Shown here piece by piece: positions 53,256 through 62,166 of a stretch of 64,000 nt of DNA. Origin of the DNA: a virus; IMG/VR virus record IMGVR_UViG_3300045921_000730, positions 180,294-244,293 of that record. One strand, written 5' to 3'. Positions within the stretch are counted from its first letter, which is position 1. Every line of letters begins with the position of its first letter. A program made the position numbers and the translations under genes. The notes below the pieces were generated by a model, which did no database searches, was not told the DNA's origin, and saw only the letters and a list, made by a program, of their open reading frames with translations.

Positions 53256-53382
53256 GTAACGGTAAAGCATATTGTGCCAAGACCGGCTTGTTGGAACACC
53301 CTTGGGAATTATTTATAACTACAAATATAATTGATTTTGGGAACCTAAGCCTCTGTAGTACACGTCAACAATTTACCGTTAC
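53256..53382 (+). ncRNA. Candidate structured RNA, 127 nt, closed by an 11-bp stem
   Basis: GTAACGGTAAA (53256-53266) and TTTACCGTTAC (53372-53382) are perfect complements. Inside are CCAAG...CTTGG and AATTAT...ATAATT hairpins. No ORF of coding look covers it, and it lies just after tRNA-Ala under the same promoter. A long closing stem round an internal structure is the build of several regulatory RNAs. Identity unknown. Confidence 0.4.
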
Positions 53383-53468
53383 AGCTTCTTCGTGCGTAAC
53401 AAAAATTGTTAATTCTAAGAACATTATATTTCAACAAAGCATAGATTTAACATTGCACGCTCAAAAAC

Positions 53469-53526
53469 CCACTTGTTGTTAGACAAGTAAATGAAAAAGT
53501 GCTAGAATTACTAGCATTTTCACTCG
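53469..53526 (+). other. Left-end hairpins of the TnpB2 element
   Basis: CCCACTTGT-TGTTAG-ACAAGT resembles half of the tnpB2 right-end palindrome, as expected of paired left and right ends. A second hairpin TGCTAG-AATTA-CTAGCA with flanking A and T arms (53489-53526) may also terminate upstream transcripts. The rest of 53383-53468 shows nothing clear. Confidence 0.5.
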
Positions 53527-53534
53527 AATAAATA
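53527..53534 (+). promoter_or_regulatory. Late promoter-like box before tnpB2
   Basis: AATAAATA 32 nt before the ATG. Confidence 0.4.
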
Positions 53535-53565
53535 AAATAATTAACTAATAAACGCAAATACCTTT

Positions 53566-54747
53566 ATGATTAAAACGTTTGAGGTTCAATTATTACCAAC
53601 AGAAGACCAGCTGGTGCAATTAAAGCAGCACGCAGGTGCTGTTCGTTGGCTATGGAATCAAATGTTAGAAGCAAATATTCAGAAATATGAGCAAGAGAAA
53701 AAATTCATATTTCGCTTTGAAATGCAAAGGTTATTGCCTGAACTAAGGAAGCAGCATCTGTGGTTAACCGAAATAAACAGCCAATCTCTACACGAACAAT
53801 GCATTAATTTAAACAATGCACTGGTGCGAATATTTAAGAACAAGGCCGGATTTCCGCGTTTTAAGAGCAAACATGATGCTGCCGATTCATTCGCTGTGCC
53901 ACAATTTTTCAATATCTGTAATAGAAGCATTAAGTTACCTAAAATTGGCCGATTGAAATATGCAAAACAGAGATGTTTTGAAGGAAAAGCAAAGAGAATC
54001 GTTGTTAAACAAAGAGACGATAAGTGGTTTGCCCTGATTTCATGTGAATTACCTGATGTTCCTGTTCGATCCGTTGCTGAATCAGAAGTTGTTGGAATTG
54101 ATGTTGGAATTAAAGACTTTGCAATATTAAGCGATGGCACCAAGATATCTAATCCTAAACACCTTGAAAAGAGTGAAAAACTGTTAAGAACTAGACAGAA
54201 AGCACTCTCCAGAAAGGTTAAAGGATCACAAAACTGCGCAAAAGCTCGTAATTCAGTGGCTAAATTACATAGACATATAACAAATCAAAGAAAAGACTTC
54301 CAATGGAAACTGGTTGCTTCGATAGCCAAGAAATGGCAAGTTGTGGCATTGGAAGACCTGAATATTCAAGGAATGATGAAAAACCGGAGGTTATCAAAAG
54401 CAATTGGCTCAGCTGGATGGAGTTCATTTAAAAACAAACTGAACCATAAACTAGCTGAAAAAGGTGGATATGTGGTTGAAATTGGACGGTTTGCACCTAG
54501 TTCAAAAACATGTTCATCGTGCGGACTCATAAATGACAATCTAACTCTCAATGATAGAGAGTGGGATTGTGAATGTGGAGTGCATCACGATAGAGATGTT
54601 AATGCTGCTGTGAATATCAGGAATATAGGAATAAAAGAAATATATAGGCTGGGAACTGGCCGAATTTACGCCTGTGGAGTGGCTGAAGTAGATGTCACAT
54701 TGAAGCAGGAATCACGGTTGCCGTTGGGTGACCCCACTTGTTCTTAA
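53566..54747 (+). CDS. tnpB: TnpB RNA-guided nuclease (TnpB2)
   Basis: 393 residues, only distantly related to TnpB1. RuvC residues are present: D179 (VVGIDVGIKDF), E263 (VALEDLNIQ), D344 (HHDRDVNAA). The zinc knuckle has C316, C319 but then C335-x-C337, one residue shorter than the usual C-x2-C. The 3' end carries the same LPLGDPTCS tail as the remnant at 21605. No tnpA. The right-end palindrome overlaps the stop. Confidence 0.92.
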   Translation: MIKTFEVQLLPTEDQLVQLKQHAGAVRWLWNQMLEANIQKYEQEKKFIFRFEMQRLLPELRKQHLWLTEINSQSLHEQCINLNNALVRIFKNKAGFPRFKSKHDAADSFAVPQFFNICNRSIKLPKIGRLKYAKQRCFEGKAKRIVVKQRDDKWFALISCELPDVPVRSVAESEVVGIDVGIKDFAILSDGTKISNPKHLEKSEKLLRTRQKALSRKVKGSQNCAKARNSVAKLHRHITNQRKDFQWKLVASIAKKWQVVALEDLNIQGMMKNRRLSKAIGSAGWSSFKNKLNHKLAEKGGYVVEIGRFAPSSKTCSSCGLINDNLTLNDREWDCECGVHHDRDVNAAVNIRNIGIKEIYRLGTGRIYACGVAEVDVTLKQESRLPLGDPTCS

Positions 54748-54764
54748 GAACAAGTGGTAGTTCA
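54734..54764 (+). other. Right end of the TnpB2 element
   Basis: Perfect 24-bp palindrome CCACTTGTTCTTAAGAACAAGTGG followed by TAGTTCA. It is the expected 3' end of the omega RNA; sequence beyond it would be the guide. Confidence 0.65.
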
Positions 54765-54802
54765 GGAGCGAGGGGTCGCAAGTTCAAATCTTGCATCACC
54801 GA
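54765..54802 (+). tRNA. 3' half of a tRNA gene at the TnpB2 boundary
   Basis: GCGAG (anticodon stem 3' strand), variable GGGTC, T-arm GCAAG-TTCAAAT-CTTGC, acceptor strand ATCACCG and discriminator A. The element end lies in the anticodon loop. The GGA before the stem and the GGGTC variable region look like tRNA-Pro, but the anticodon is lost. No matching 5' half (CGGTGAT...) is found upstream of the element. Confidence 0.6.
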
Positions 54803-54904
54803 CAAACGTTCAGATTGTTCATTCTTGTCCTTCATTGCGTGTTGTTGTATTCACTGCTCAGTTGATATATAATAGTTTTTTAAATAGCAAAAGGATATTT
54901 TATT

Positions 54905-55489
54905 GTGCTAATTTCTATTTCAGGTTCTCAAGGGTGTGGCAAAACAACGACCCTCAATCTACTTAAACAATATGGACATACGATCGTTGAAAGAAAAACG
55001 TCGCGTTCTATTCTTTCAGATTGGAATGTTTCACTTGATCAAGTAAATCGAGACTTTGATCTCACGCTCAAGTTTCAAGACGAAATTCTTGCACGAAAGA
55101 TTGCAGATGAACAAAAATTTGTCAACACAAAAGAAATTGTCTTTACAGAAAGATCGTATGCTGATCTTTTTACATATGGCTTGATTGTTTTGGGAAAACA
55201 TAACCAATATTCTGATTGGGTCGACGAATATTATCAACGGTGTAAGCAAGCACAACAAACGTATGGTTGTGTTGTTTTTTTGAAAGGCGGATTGTTTCCT
55301 ATTCAACATGATGGTACTCGAGGTTCAAATCAACACTACCAAAAAATGGTTGATCAAACAATCTTAATGAATGTAATGTCAATGACAGATTCAAAAAAGC
55401 ACACTACAATTGAAACTGCTGATATCACTAAACGAGTACAAGCAATCGAACAGATTATCTTAAACATAAAAATATTTGGAGAATTATAA
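54905..55489 (+). CDS. P-loop NTPase / nucleoside kinase-like
   Basis: 194 residues from GTG 54905 with AAGGA 11 nt upstream. LISISGSQGCGKTTTLNLLKQYGH is a Walker A; IVFTERSYADLFTYGLIVLGKHNQYSDWVDEYYQRC follows the lid/substrate region of thymidylate- or deoxynucleoside-kinase-like proteins (D/E-R-S-x-x-D). Located 4 nt before folE2. Exact substrate unclear. Confidence 0.65.
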   Translation: MLISISGSQGCGKTTTLNLLKQYGHTIVERKTSRSILSDWNVSLDQVNRDFDLTLKFQDEILARKIADEQKFVNTKEIVFTERSYADLFTYGLIVLGKHNQYSDWVDEYYQRCKQAQQTYGCVVFLKGGLFPIQHDGTRGSNQHYQKMVDQTILMNVMSMTDSKKHTTIETADITKRVQAIEQIILNIKIFGEL

Positions 55490-55492
55490 AAA

Positions 55493-56509
55493 ATGAAATA
55501 TCGACCAATTAAACACAGACATAACGATTATAGCAAACATATGTCTCATTTGGATTTTAAATATGATAGTGAGTATTATCCAGAAGATGCAGATCTGCCA
55601 GATCCTCAAATCGACCCGTTCATACCTGGTGCAAAAGTACCAATTGATAAAGTTGGTGTATCTGGTGTAGATTTGCCTGTTCATTTTATTCGTCGTGATG
55701 GTACAATTGAAAAACTACATGCAAGAGTATCCTTATATGGTTCATTAGATAATCCGAATGCAAAAGGTCTTAACCTTTCACGGTTTCCAATCGTGATGCA
55801 TGAAGCAATTGCTAATCATTTATCAATTGATGGTCTAAAGTCCGTGTTAGATATTCTGCAAAAGAAACAAGGATCTCATAGCGTTTATTGTAAAATGAAG
55901 TTTAAATATCCTTGGACCCAACAGGCACTAAGAACGAGAAAAGAACTACCTGATGATGCACCAGACGATCAAGTATTCAAAATCGTTGAAGGAATTAAGC
56001 TTTCATACGAAAAGATGGAAGGTTTTATTTTTTATGATTGTGTATTAGAAGGACAAAAGCATGGGCACAATTATAAGTTTTATTTGACTGTTGATTATGT
56101 TTATTCATCAACGTGTCCATGTTCATTTGAACTTGCACAAGACGCAATGGTAAAACGCGGTAAGGCTGCAAATGGACATTCGCAACGAAGCATTGGTAAA
56201 ATCACTGTGGAATTCGATCCTTCGAATCCGGTATTTATCGAAGATATTGTTGAAATGGCTCGTCGTCAAGTACCAACTGAAGTTGTAATCATTTGTAAGC
56301 GAAGAGATGAACAAGCGTTTGCAGAATTAAATGGTTCAAATTTATTGTTTACTGAGGATGCTATTCGTTTATTTTATGAAGGATTAGACGAAATGTTTCT
56401 GGCAGGTAAAATTTTTGATTTTAGCGTCGTGACAGATCACATAGAAAGTTTGCATCCGTGGAGTGCAACCGCTGTTATCTCAAAAGGGATTCCGGGCGGT
56501 CTAAGATAA
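55493..56509 (+). CDS. folE2: GTP cyclohydrolase FolE2 (type IB)
   Basis: 338 residues. Converts GTP to 7,8-dihydroneopterin triphosphate, the first step to folate and to 7-deazaguanines (preQ0). Family signatures: VGVSGVDLPVHFIRRDG, KGLNLSRF at 91-98, CPCS at 208-211 (metal and catalytic Cys), HSQRS at 229-233. The N-terminal ~45 residues are an extension. In phages FolE enzymes often feed DNA modification. No QueC, QueE or DNA transglycosylase is seen here. Confidence 0.9.
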   Translation: MKYRPIKHRHNDYSKHMSHLDFKYDSEYYPEDADLPDPQIDPFIPGAKVPIDKVGVSGVDLPVHFIRRDGTIEKLHARVSLYGSLDNPNAKGLNLSRFPIVMHEAIANHLSIDGLKSVLDILQKKQGSHSVYCKMKFKYPWTQQALRTRKELPDDAPDDQVFKIVEGIKLSYEKMEGFIFYDCVLEGQKHGHNYKFYLTVDYVYSSTCPCSFELAQDAMVKRGKAANGHSQRSIGKITVEFDPSNPVFIEDIVEMARRQVPTEVVIICKRRDEQAFAELNGSNLLFTEDAIRLFYEGLDEMFLAGKIFDFSVVTDHIESLHPWSATAVISKGIPGGLR

Positions 56510-56514
56510 TCTCA

Positions 56515-58089
56515 GTGGACGATATTATCAAACAAATAAAACAAATAGTTGTGCTGCATGATGGAAGAGTGTCTCCAAAAGCAGCACAACTTCTTTTAAC
56601 GAAGAATAAACAACTATATGATTTTTTGTTTGAAAAAACAAACTTTCTCGATGAAAAAGCATCGATAACACATCGGATTTATTGTTTAGAACATAACATT
56701 ACATCACCTCCTATCTGTAAGGTATGTGGTAAAAAGACCAAGTTTCAAACATCAAAAAAACAATATAGTGATTTTTGTTCGGTTCAGTGTGCAACACGAA
56801 GCAATCAAACAATCAAAAAACGAAAACGAACAAACATTAAAAAGTATGGTAATTGTGTTCCAGCAAATGTTTTGCACAGCACGAAACAAACAATGCTTAA
56901 AAAGTATGGTGTAGAAAAACCGCTGCAAGCTATAAAGTTTCAGCAAAAAAGAAAAAATACACTAATACAAAAATATGGTACTGATAATACAAACCTTGTT
57001 CCTGAAATTCTAGAAAAAAGAAAAAATACCAGCATAAAACGTTATGGCACAGAGCATACATCACAACGATTAATCGCACATGCGATTGAATATCTAAATA
57101 ATCGTGAATGGCTTACAAAAGAACATATTACAAACAAAAAATCATGTGTTGCAATAGCAAACGAATTAAACGTTGGTGTAACAACTGTAACAAATGCGAT
57201 TAATAGATTGCAGTTATTACAAACATCCAATCGCTCTTCATATGAACACGAACTCAGCGATTTTTTGCAATCATACAATATAGAACACACAATAAACGAT
57301 AGAACTATTATCTTTCCCAAAGAACTTGATATATATTGTCAATCTTATAATCTAGCAATAGAGATATGCGGACACTATTGGCACAGTGAACTCAACGGAA
57401 AAGATAAAAACTATCATTTAAATAAAACGCTACTTTGCAATGAAAAACAAATACGACTAATACAAATATTTGAACATGAATGGGTGAATAAAAACGACAT
57501 TGTGAAACAAAGACTGTTGCATATATTCAAAAAAACAGAAACAAAAATACACGGACGCAAGTGTATTGTAAGACCGATTGAGTCGAGTGAAGCAAAAAAG
57601 TTCATCAACAAGAATCATATCCAAGGATATGCACCAGCATCTCATTATATTGGTTTGTTTTATCAACAAACGTTGGTCGGATGTGCTACTTTTGGTAAAG
57701 CAAGATATTCAAACCATCAATGGGAATTAATTAGATTGTGTTTTTCACAACCTGTGAGCGGTGGCAGCGGAAAACTTTTTTCGTTTTTTGTGAAACAATA
57801 TGCTCCACACACCATTGTCTCTTATAGTGATAAGAGATGGAATACAGGTAACGTTTATCAGCAACTTGGGTTCACACATCAGGGAACGTCTCGACCTGGA
57901 TATTTTTATTTTCATGTTTATAAACCACTTTTGTTACATTCACGGATCAATTTTCAAAAACATAAATTGAAATTGTTATTTGAAAATTACAATGATCAAT
58001 TAACAGAATGGGAGAACATGAAAAATAACGGTTATGATAGAATATGGGATTGTGGGAATGATGTATGGGTATGGACTAATCCGTGTTGA
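56515..58089 (+). CDS. Vsr-like (possibly homing) endonuclease with C-terminal accessory domain
   Basis: 524 residues from GTG 56515, just after folE2 (an ATG at 56458 overlaps it; no clear RBS for either). A Cys cluster (CKVCGKKTKFQTSKKQYSDFCSVQCA), then several KKYGxxxxxQ DNA-binding repeats typical of phage homing endonucleases, an HTH-like CVAIANELNVGVTTVTNAINRL, and a nuclease core ELDIYCQSYNLAIEICGHYWHSE...IRLIQIFEHEWVNK of the Vsr/EDxHD fold. The C-terminal ~150 residues (IVRPIESSEAKKFINKNHIQGYAP...GCATFGKARY) resemble an acyltransferase-like domain found in such proteins. Confidence 0.8.
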   Translation: MDDIIKQIKQIVVLHDGRVSPKAAQLLLTKNKQLYDFLFEKTNFLDEKASITHRIYCLEHNITSPPICKVCGKKTKFQTSKKQYSDFCSVQCATRSNQTIKKRKRTNIKKYGNCVPANVLHSTKQTMLKKYGVEKPLQAIKFQQKRKNTLIQKYGTDNTNLVPEILEKRKNTSIKRYGTEHTSQRLIAHAIEYLNNREWLTKEHITNKKSCVAIANELNVGVTTVTNAINRLQLLQTSNRSSYEHELSDFLQSYNIEHTINDRTIIFPKELDIYCQSYNLAIEICGHYWHSELNGKDKNYHLNKTLLCNEKQIRLIQIFEHEWVNKNDIVKQRLLHIFKKTETKIHGRKCIVRPIESSEAKKFINKNHIQGYAPASHYIGLFYQQTLVGCATFGKARYSNHQWELIRLCFSQPVSGGSGKLFSFFVKQYAPHTIVSYSDKRWNTGNVYQQLGFTHQGTSRPGYFYFHVYKPLLLHSRINFQKHKLKLLFENYNDQLTEWENMKNNGYDRIWDCGNDVWVWTNPC

Positions 58090-58142
58090 TTAATAACAAC
58101 ATTTACAATATAATTTAAATTTAACAAACAAAGGTTAATAAT

Positions 58143-58529
58143 ATGTTTACAATCAAAATTAAAAAAACAGAAACTGATTCTACTCGTTTTCAATTACGAA
58201 TTCCAACGCTTGGCGAATGGCTAAAAAATGTTGAAGAAATGTATAATGACAGCACCAAATATGAAGGTTATGTTGTGTACTTAGATTTTTCGGTTACCGA
58301 TATTGTTAATCCAGCTGCACTACGTCTTGCGCAATATGTAAACATTCAACATCCACTAACAGTGTATATTACAAACGAAGAAACTAACGAAACGACAGTT
58401 TTGAAAAATGTTCACCTTCGTGACGTTATTGTCTACAATAAAGAATTATATGACCAAAACTCCAAATCAATTACTATGGAGCTTGAGTTTCAAACATTAA
58501 CAAAATTATTGGAAGTGAAAGGGGGATAA
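58143..58529 (+). CDS. Unknown protein
   Basis: 128 residues; AAAGG RBS. FQLRIPTLGEWLKNVEEMYNDSTKYEGYVVYLDFSVTDIVNPAALRLAQYVNIQHPLTVYITNEETNETTVLKNVHLRDVIVYNKEL is a beta-rich, soluble sequence. Not recognised. Followed after 1 nt by a small membrane protein. Confidence 0.65.
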   Translation: MFTIKIKKTETDSTRFQLRIPTLGEWLKNVEEMYNDSTKYEGYVVYLDFSVTDIVNPAALRLAQYVNIQHPLTVYITNEETNETTVLKNVHLRDVIVYNKELYDQNSKSITMELEFQTLTKLLEVKGG

Positions 58530-58530
58530 A

Positions 58531-58716
58531 ATGACGTTTAATATTAATCAAACGGATCGTTTTATTCGATTATTAATTTCAATTATTGTAGGTTTGGGTA
58601 TAATTATTGGACAATTTCCTGTAGAATGGATTTTACTTTCGTTTGTATTATTGATAACAGCAGCATTCAAGTTTTGTCCAGCATACAAGATTGTAGATCT
58701 GTTAAAGAACCGATAA
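58531..58716 (+). CDS. Small DUF2892-type membrane protein
   Basis: 61 residues with two membrane segments ([31 protein letters not shown]). The N-terminal N-x-x-x-x-D-R-x-I-R and C-terminal CPAYKIV are DUF2892 marks. Inner membrane; function unknown. Confidence 0.75.
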   Translation: MTFNINQTDRFIRLLISIIVGLGIIIGQFPVEWILLSFVLLITAAFKFCPAYKIVDLLKNR

Positions 58717-58726
58717 GAGGAATATT

Positions 58727-59797
58727 ATGAGAATAATTGAGGATACCAAGCTAGATTTTAGAGATGTATTAATTGTACCAAAACGTTCCGAAAAAAATAG
58801 TCGTAAAGAAGTAGATCTGACAAGACAGTTTACTTTCAAATATAGCAAGCATCAATGGAAAGGAATTCCAATCATTGCTGCAAACATGGATACGGTTGGT
58901 ACATTTGAAATGTTATATTCATTAACATCTTACAATATGCTAACTTGTATTCACAAACATTATTCTTTTGAAAGATGGGAACAAACAATATCTGAATTAA
59001 AAAAATTAATGTTGCGAGATATATATTATCAACATATTGTGTATAGTCTTGGAACAAGTGAAGATGAGTTTGAAAAACTAATTCAAATAAACGACATCCT
59101 TTTTGATGTTCGTACCATTTGCATCGACATTGCAAACGGATATAGTCAACACATTTTACATTTTGTCGAAAAAGTAAGAACAAAATTTCCCGAAAAAATT
59201 ATCATTGCTGGAAACGTCGTAACGCCTGAAATGACAGAAGCGTTGATTTTGGCTGGTGCTGATGTCGTAAAGGTCGGTATTGGTGGTGGGTCAGTGTGTA
59301 CAACAAGAATTAAAACTGGCGTTGGATACCCACAACTTTCTGCTGTAATTGAATGCGGTGATGCAGCACACGGACTGAAAGGACATATCATTAGCGATGG
59401 TGGATGTACAAATTCTGGTGATATCGCAAAAGCGTTTGGTGGTGGTGCTGATTTTGTAATGTTGGGCGGAATGCTAGCAGGACATGATGAAGCAGGTGAA
59501 GAAAATATCGTGTATGATGGTGTAGAAATAAAAGGCGTTCGCTTCTATGGGATGAGTTCCAACGCAGCCATGGAAAAACATTATGGGGGAGTAGCAGATT
59601 ATCGTGCTGCAGAAGGGAAAGAAGTCCTGGTTCCATACAAAGGAAGCGTCAAAAATACATTACAAGATATCTTGGGTGGCGTAAGAAGCGCTTGTACATA
59701 CATTGGTGCGTCTTCAATTAAAGAAGTACCAAAAAGAACAACGTTTGTAAAAGTGCACCAACAATACAATCCAGTTTATGATAAATATATTAAATAA
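58727..59797 (+). CDS. guaC: GMP reductase
   Basis: 356 residues; E. coli GuaC is 347. Converts GMP to IMP with NADPH. Full signatures: [48 protein letters not shown] with catalytic Cys191, [57 protein letters not shown]. In a phage it would shift guanine nucleotides toward IMP and adenine nucleotides. FolE2 nearby draws on GTP. Confidence 0.95.
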   Translation: MRIIEDTKLDFRDVLIVPKRSEKNSRKEVDLTRQFTFKYSKHQWKGIPIIAANMDTVGTFEMLYSLTSYNMLTCIHKHYSFERWEQTISELKKLMLRDIYYQHIVYSLGTSEDEFEKLIQINDILFDVRTICIDIANGYSQHILHFVEKVRTKFPEKIIIAGNVVTPEMTEALILAGADVVKVGIGGGSVCTTRIKTGVGYPQLSAVIECGDAAHGLKGHIISDGGCTNSGDIAKAFGGGADFVMLGGMLAGHDEAGEENIVYDGVEIKGVRFYGMSSNAAMEKHYGGVADYRAAEGKEVLVPYKGSVKNTLQDILGGVRSACTYIGASSIKEVPKRTTFVKVHQQYNPVYDKYIK

Positions 59798-59810
59798 ACG
59801 GAGAAAACAG

Positions 59811-60188
59811 ATGGATTTATTAAAAACGTTGATAAAAGAATTTGAAGACCAATCTGAAAAAAATAGTTTATTAGATACTGATCAAATTTACAAACTAATT
59901 AAATTCGATGACGAAAAAGAAACTGAGCAACAAAATCGTCAGGGTATAATTCGTCATGTACCAAATGCACAATTAGTTTATAAAAGAAAAACAGAAGATG
60001 GTACATACGAAGAATTATGGATTTATAATATCAATAATATTAAAACACAAAAAAATGTTCGTGAAGCAATCCTTGCTGGTACCGATATTGTTCCGAATCA
60101 AACGACAAGTGAAGACAACAAACAATATGCTGAAACATGGACTTCCGGAAACATTGAGCTATTAAAAATTAACGGTCTACCCAACTGA
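59811..60188 (+). CDS. Small conserved-looking unknown protein
   Basis: 125 residues from ATG 59811 with RBS CGGAGAA (an in-frame ATG at 59778 lies in guaC). Charged and Gln-rich, with AQLVYKRKTEDGTYEELWIYNI in the middle and NKQYAETWTSGNIELLKINGLPN at the end. Unknown; likely a structural-adjacent conserved phage protein. Confidence 0.6.
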   Translation: MDLLKTLIKEFEDQSEKNSLLDTDQIYKLIKFDDEKETEQQNRQGIIRHVPNAQLVYKRKTEDGTYEELWIYNINNIKTQKNVREAILAGTDIVPNQTTSEDNKQYAETWTSGNIELLKINGLPN

Positions 60189-60200
60189 AAGGGAGCACAG

Positions 60201-60455
60201 GTGAATAAGTTAGAAACATACATACAACAATATTTGCAACAGCTTTTAATTGAAGCAGCCTCGTATAGAAAAAAAGCGAACCAAAGTAAGACTCAAACAA
60301 CAAAAAATTATTATATGAAAAAATTAAACAAGCTCACACCTCAAATTCAACGATTGGTTTTACAGTTACAAACAATTCAACCAAGTACTTCGACACAATC
60401 AACAAACGAACATTCAACAAATGAAACAAACGCAACAACAGATCTCATGGCCTGA
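60201..60455 (+). CDS. Small helical protein
   Basis: 84 residues from GTG 60201 with RBS GGGAG. Mostly a coiled-coil-like helix (YIQQYLQQLLIEAASYRKKANQSKTQTTKNYYMKKLNKLTPQIQRLVLQLQTI) plus a Thr/Asn tail. Overlaps the next gene by 35 nt. Unknown. Confidence 0.55.
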   Translation: MNKLETYIQQYLQQLLIEAASYRKKANQSKTQTTKNYYMKKLNKLTPQIQRLVLQLQTIQPSTSTQSTNEHSTNETNATTDLMA

Positions 60456-60846
60456 ACTAATAATTACGGCCGAAGGACTAAAAGAACAATTTACAGAAAT
60501 TGTGATTAAAACTCTAAAACAAGCATTTATTGAAAATGTTTATGATATAGTTTGGTCAAATTTTTATAATAATCATGAAGACATAACGACAGAAAAAATT
60601 GACATAAAAGTAGAAGAACTTATACGAAACAATAAAGCACCATTAATAAGCGAATATCTTTGGAGGACTCCAGAAAATCAGATAGAAGTTGTATTGAACA
60701 AAGAAAAAATCAATGATGATGTAATATGGGAAGTGATGGAAATTATTTCTAATAATTTAGAAAAGTTATCAAACAATAACTTTGTTCCTCTCGGAAAACC
60801 GCTCTCATTTACTTCACATGAACTAGCTCACCTTTTTCGCCAATAG
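60421..60846 (+). CDS. Unknown protein, convergent with 60809
   Basis: 141 residues (MKQTQQQISWPELIITAEGLKEQFTEIVIKTLKQAF...NNHEDITTEKIDIKVEELIRNNKAPLISEYLWRTPENQIEVVLNKE). Acidic and helical. The last 38 nt overlap the end of the minus-strand gene. Not recognised. Confidence 0.55.
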   Translation: MKQTQQQISWPELIITAEGLKEQFTEIVIKTLKQAFIENVYDIVWSNFYNNHEDITTEKIDIKVEELIRNNKAPLISEYLWRTPENQIEVVLNKEKINDDVIWEVMEIISNNLEKLSNNNFVPLGKPLSFTSHELAHLFRQ

Positions 60847-61612
60847 GTTTTCTTGCTTCTCTTAGAATAATTTGCAAATACCAAATAATATCAAAGATAT
60901 TAGGAACAATTCTCTTTTTTTCTTCGCCATAATATGGTGTAGAAAACCGTTCAATTAAAGTTCTAATTTGCTCGTCTTTTTCTTTTTCGTACCAAAACAA
61001 TTTAATAATTTCAAACATTTCTTGTTTTTGTCTATCAAGTACACCGAAATATCCCGTCTCTTCTATACCAAACGTAAAGATATTTTCTGCAGGTGAATTT
61101 TTTTCACGAATAATGTAAAAAATATAATTTTCCTCTGTTAATTTTTTTGCTTCTAATAATTCTATCGGTTTATTTCCTAACCAATGATTCCAGCTAATCC
61201 ATTTTGAATAGTACATATCGGGTCTTGATGGAATATCTGGTGGTCTTTTTCCGTCATGACAAAATTGTTTCCAGTCTTCATATGTTTTTAATTGCTGCTT
61301 GTGCACAAAAGCGATTGCTTCTTCGTATGGACGATATGTTTTTAATTCACCAAATTTATTTTCTGTTCCTAAAAAGTCATTCCATGTTGTCCATTCTTTG
61401 TACACTCTTGCTGGGAAACGAGGAATATTTCTTGGTCTATTAATTTTCCACCACTCTTCATATTTGTTAACAGACGTCAACAACTCATCACGAACAATTT
61501 TTTGAGCCTCCAAAAATGGAAGAAAGTTCTTTTTCTTTCTTCCACGTTTCTTTGCGGCTTCTTTTTTTGCTCGATGTTCAGCAAGTTTTTCTTCCAATGT
61601 TTTTTTCGTCAT
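60809..61612 (-). CDS. INT_rpt-type repeat protein
   Basis: 267 residues. A basic N-terminal helix (EEKLAEHRAKKEAAKKRGRKKK) is followed by three copies of a ~50-residue unit resembling the phage-integrase repeat (YEEWWKINRPRNIPRFPARVYKEWTTWNDFLG; YEDWKQFCHDGKRPPDIPSRPDMYYSKWISWNHWLG). The C-terminal ~100 residues are not recognised. Such repeats are thought to bind DNA and occur in phage proteins without an integrase domain. Confidence 0.65.
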   Translation of the reverse strand: MTKKTLEEKLAEHRAKKEAAKKRGRKKKNFLPFLEAQKIVRDELLTSVNKYEEWWKINRPRNIPRFPARVYKEWTTWNDFLGTENKFGELKTYRPYEEAIAFVHKQQLKTYEDWKQFCHDGKRPPDIPSRPDMYYSKWISWNHWLGNKPIELLEAKKLTEENYIFYIIREKNSPAENIFTFGIEETGYFGVLDRQKQEMFEIIKLFWYEKEKDEQIRTLIERFSTPYYGEEKKRIVPNIFDIIWYLQIILREARKPIGEKGELVHVK

Positions 61613-61702
61613 ATTTTAATACCCTAAAAAATAAAAAAATATATCATATAAATGAGATATATACATTATATTTACAACAACAAAAAACAAAGATTCCGGT
61701 AC

Positions 61703-62137
61703 ATGAAAAAGATAAAACCCCCCGAACTGATTGTAGAACCACATCCTAAAGAATACAGAGGATATCCTTTCATTACATTGATAATGTATAGAAAGCATCA
61801 TATTCTTACAATTATTGATAACAGTGATCAGCAAAACATATATGGTTATGTTCTTGATTACTGTAATGCAGAAAATATTGATGAAGAAATATTGATATTG
61901 ACAGCAGCTGAATGGTTTGAGACCAACAAAACAAAATATCCGTTATCAATTGAATTTTCAAAAAGAGGATTAACAAAAAACTTCAGTAAAATCTACAAAA
62001 CGTTCAATATTGAATATGTATCAAGAGTGATTGGACCGCTTCCTCATTTTCCCATGGGAACATCTGCAATAAAATCAATAAAAAGACGAAGAAAAAAGCA
62101 GATACAACCAACAATAGAAATTATCAAAAAGTCTTAA
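61703..62137 (+). CDS. Conserved-looking unknown protein
   Basis: 144 residues from ATG 61703 (ATG 61652 is also possible; neither has a good RBS). MKKIKPPELIVEPHPKEYRGYPFITLIMYRKHHILTIIDNSDQQNIYGYVLDYCNAENIDEEILILTAAEWFE, then a basic C-terminus (KRRRKKQIQPTIEIIKKS). I recall similar short hypotheticals in T4-like phages. Function unknown. Confidence 0.55.
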   Translation: MKKIKPPELIVEPHPKEYRGYPFITLIMYRKHHILTIIDNSDQQNIYGYVLDYCNAENIDEEILILTAAEWFETNKTKYPLSIEFSKRGLTKNFSKIYKTFNIEYVSRVIGPLPHFPMGTSAIKSIKRRRKKQIQPTIEIIKKS

Positions 62138-62166
62138 AAGTTCACAAAAACAAAATTGGCAAGTGT

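Noticed and set aside
54725-54802. A complete tRNA using the TnpB2 right end as its 5' half
   Set aside because: GGTGA can pair with TCACC, but no D-arm or matching anticodon stem forms; only the 3' half is tRNA-like.
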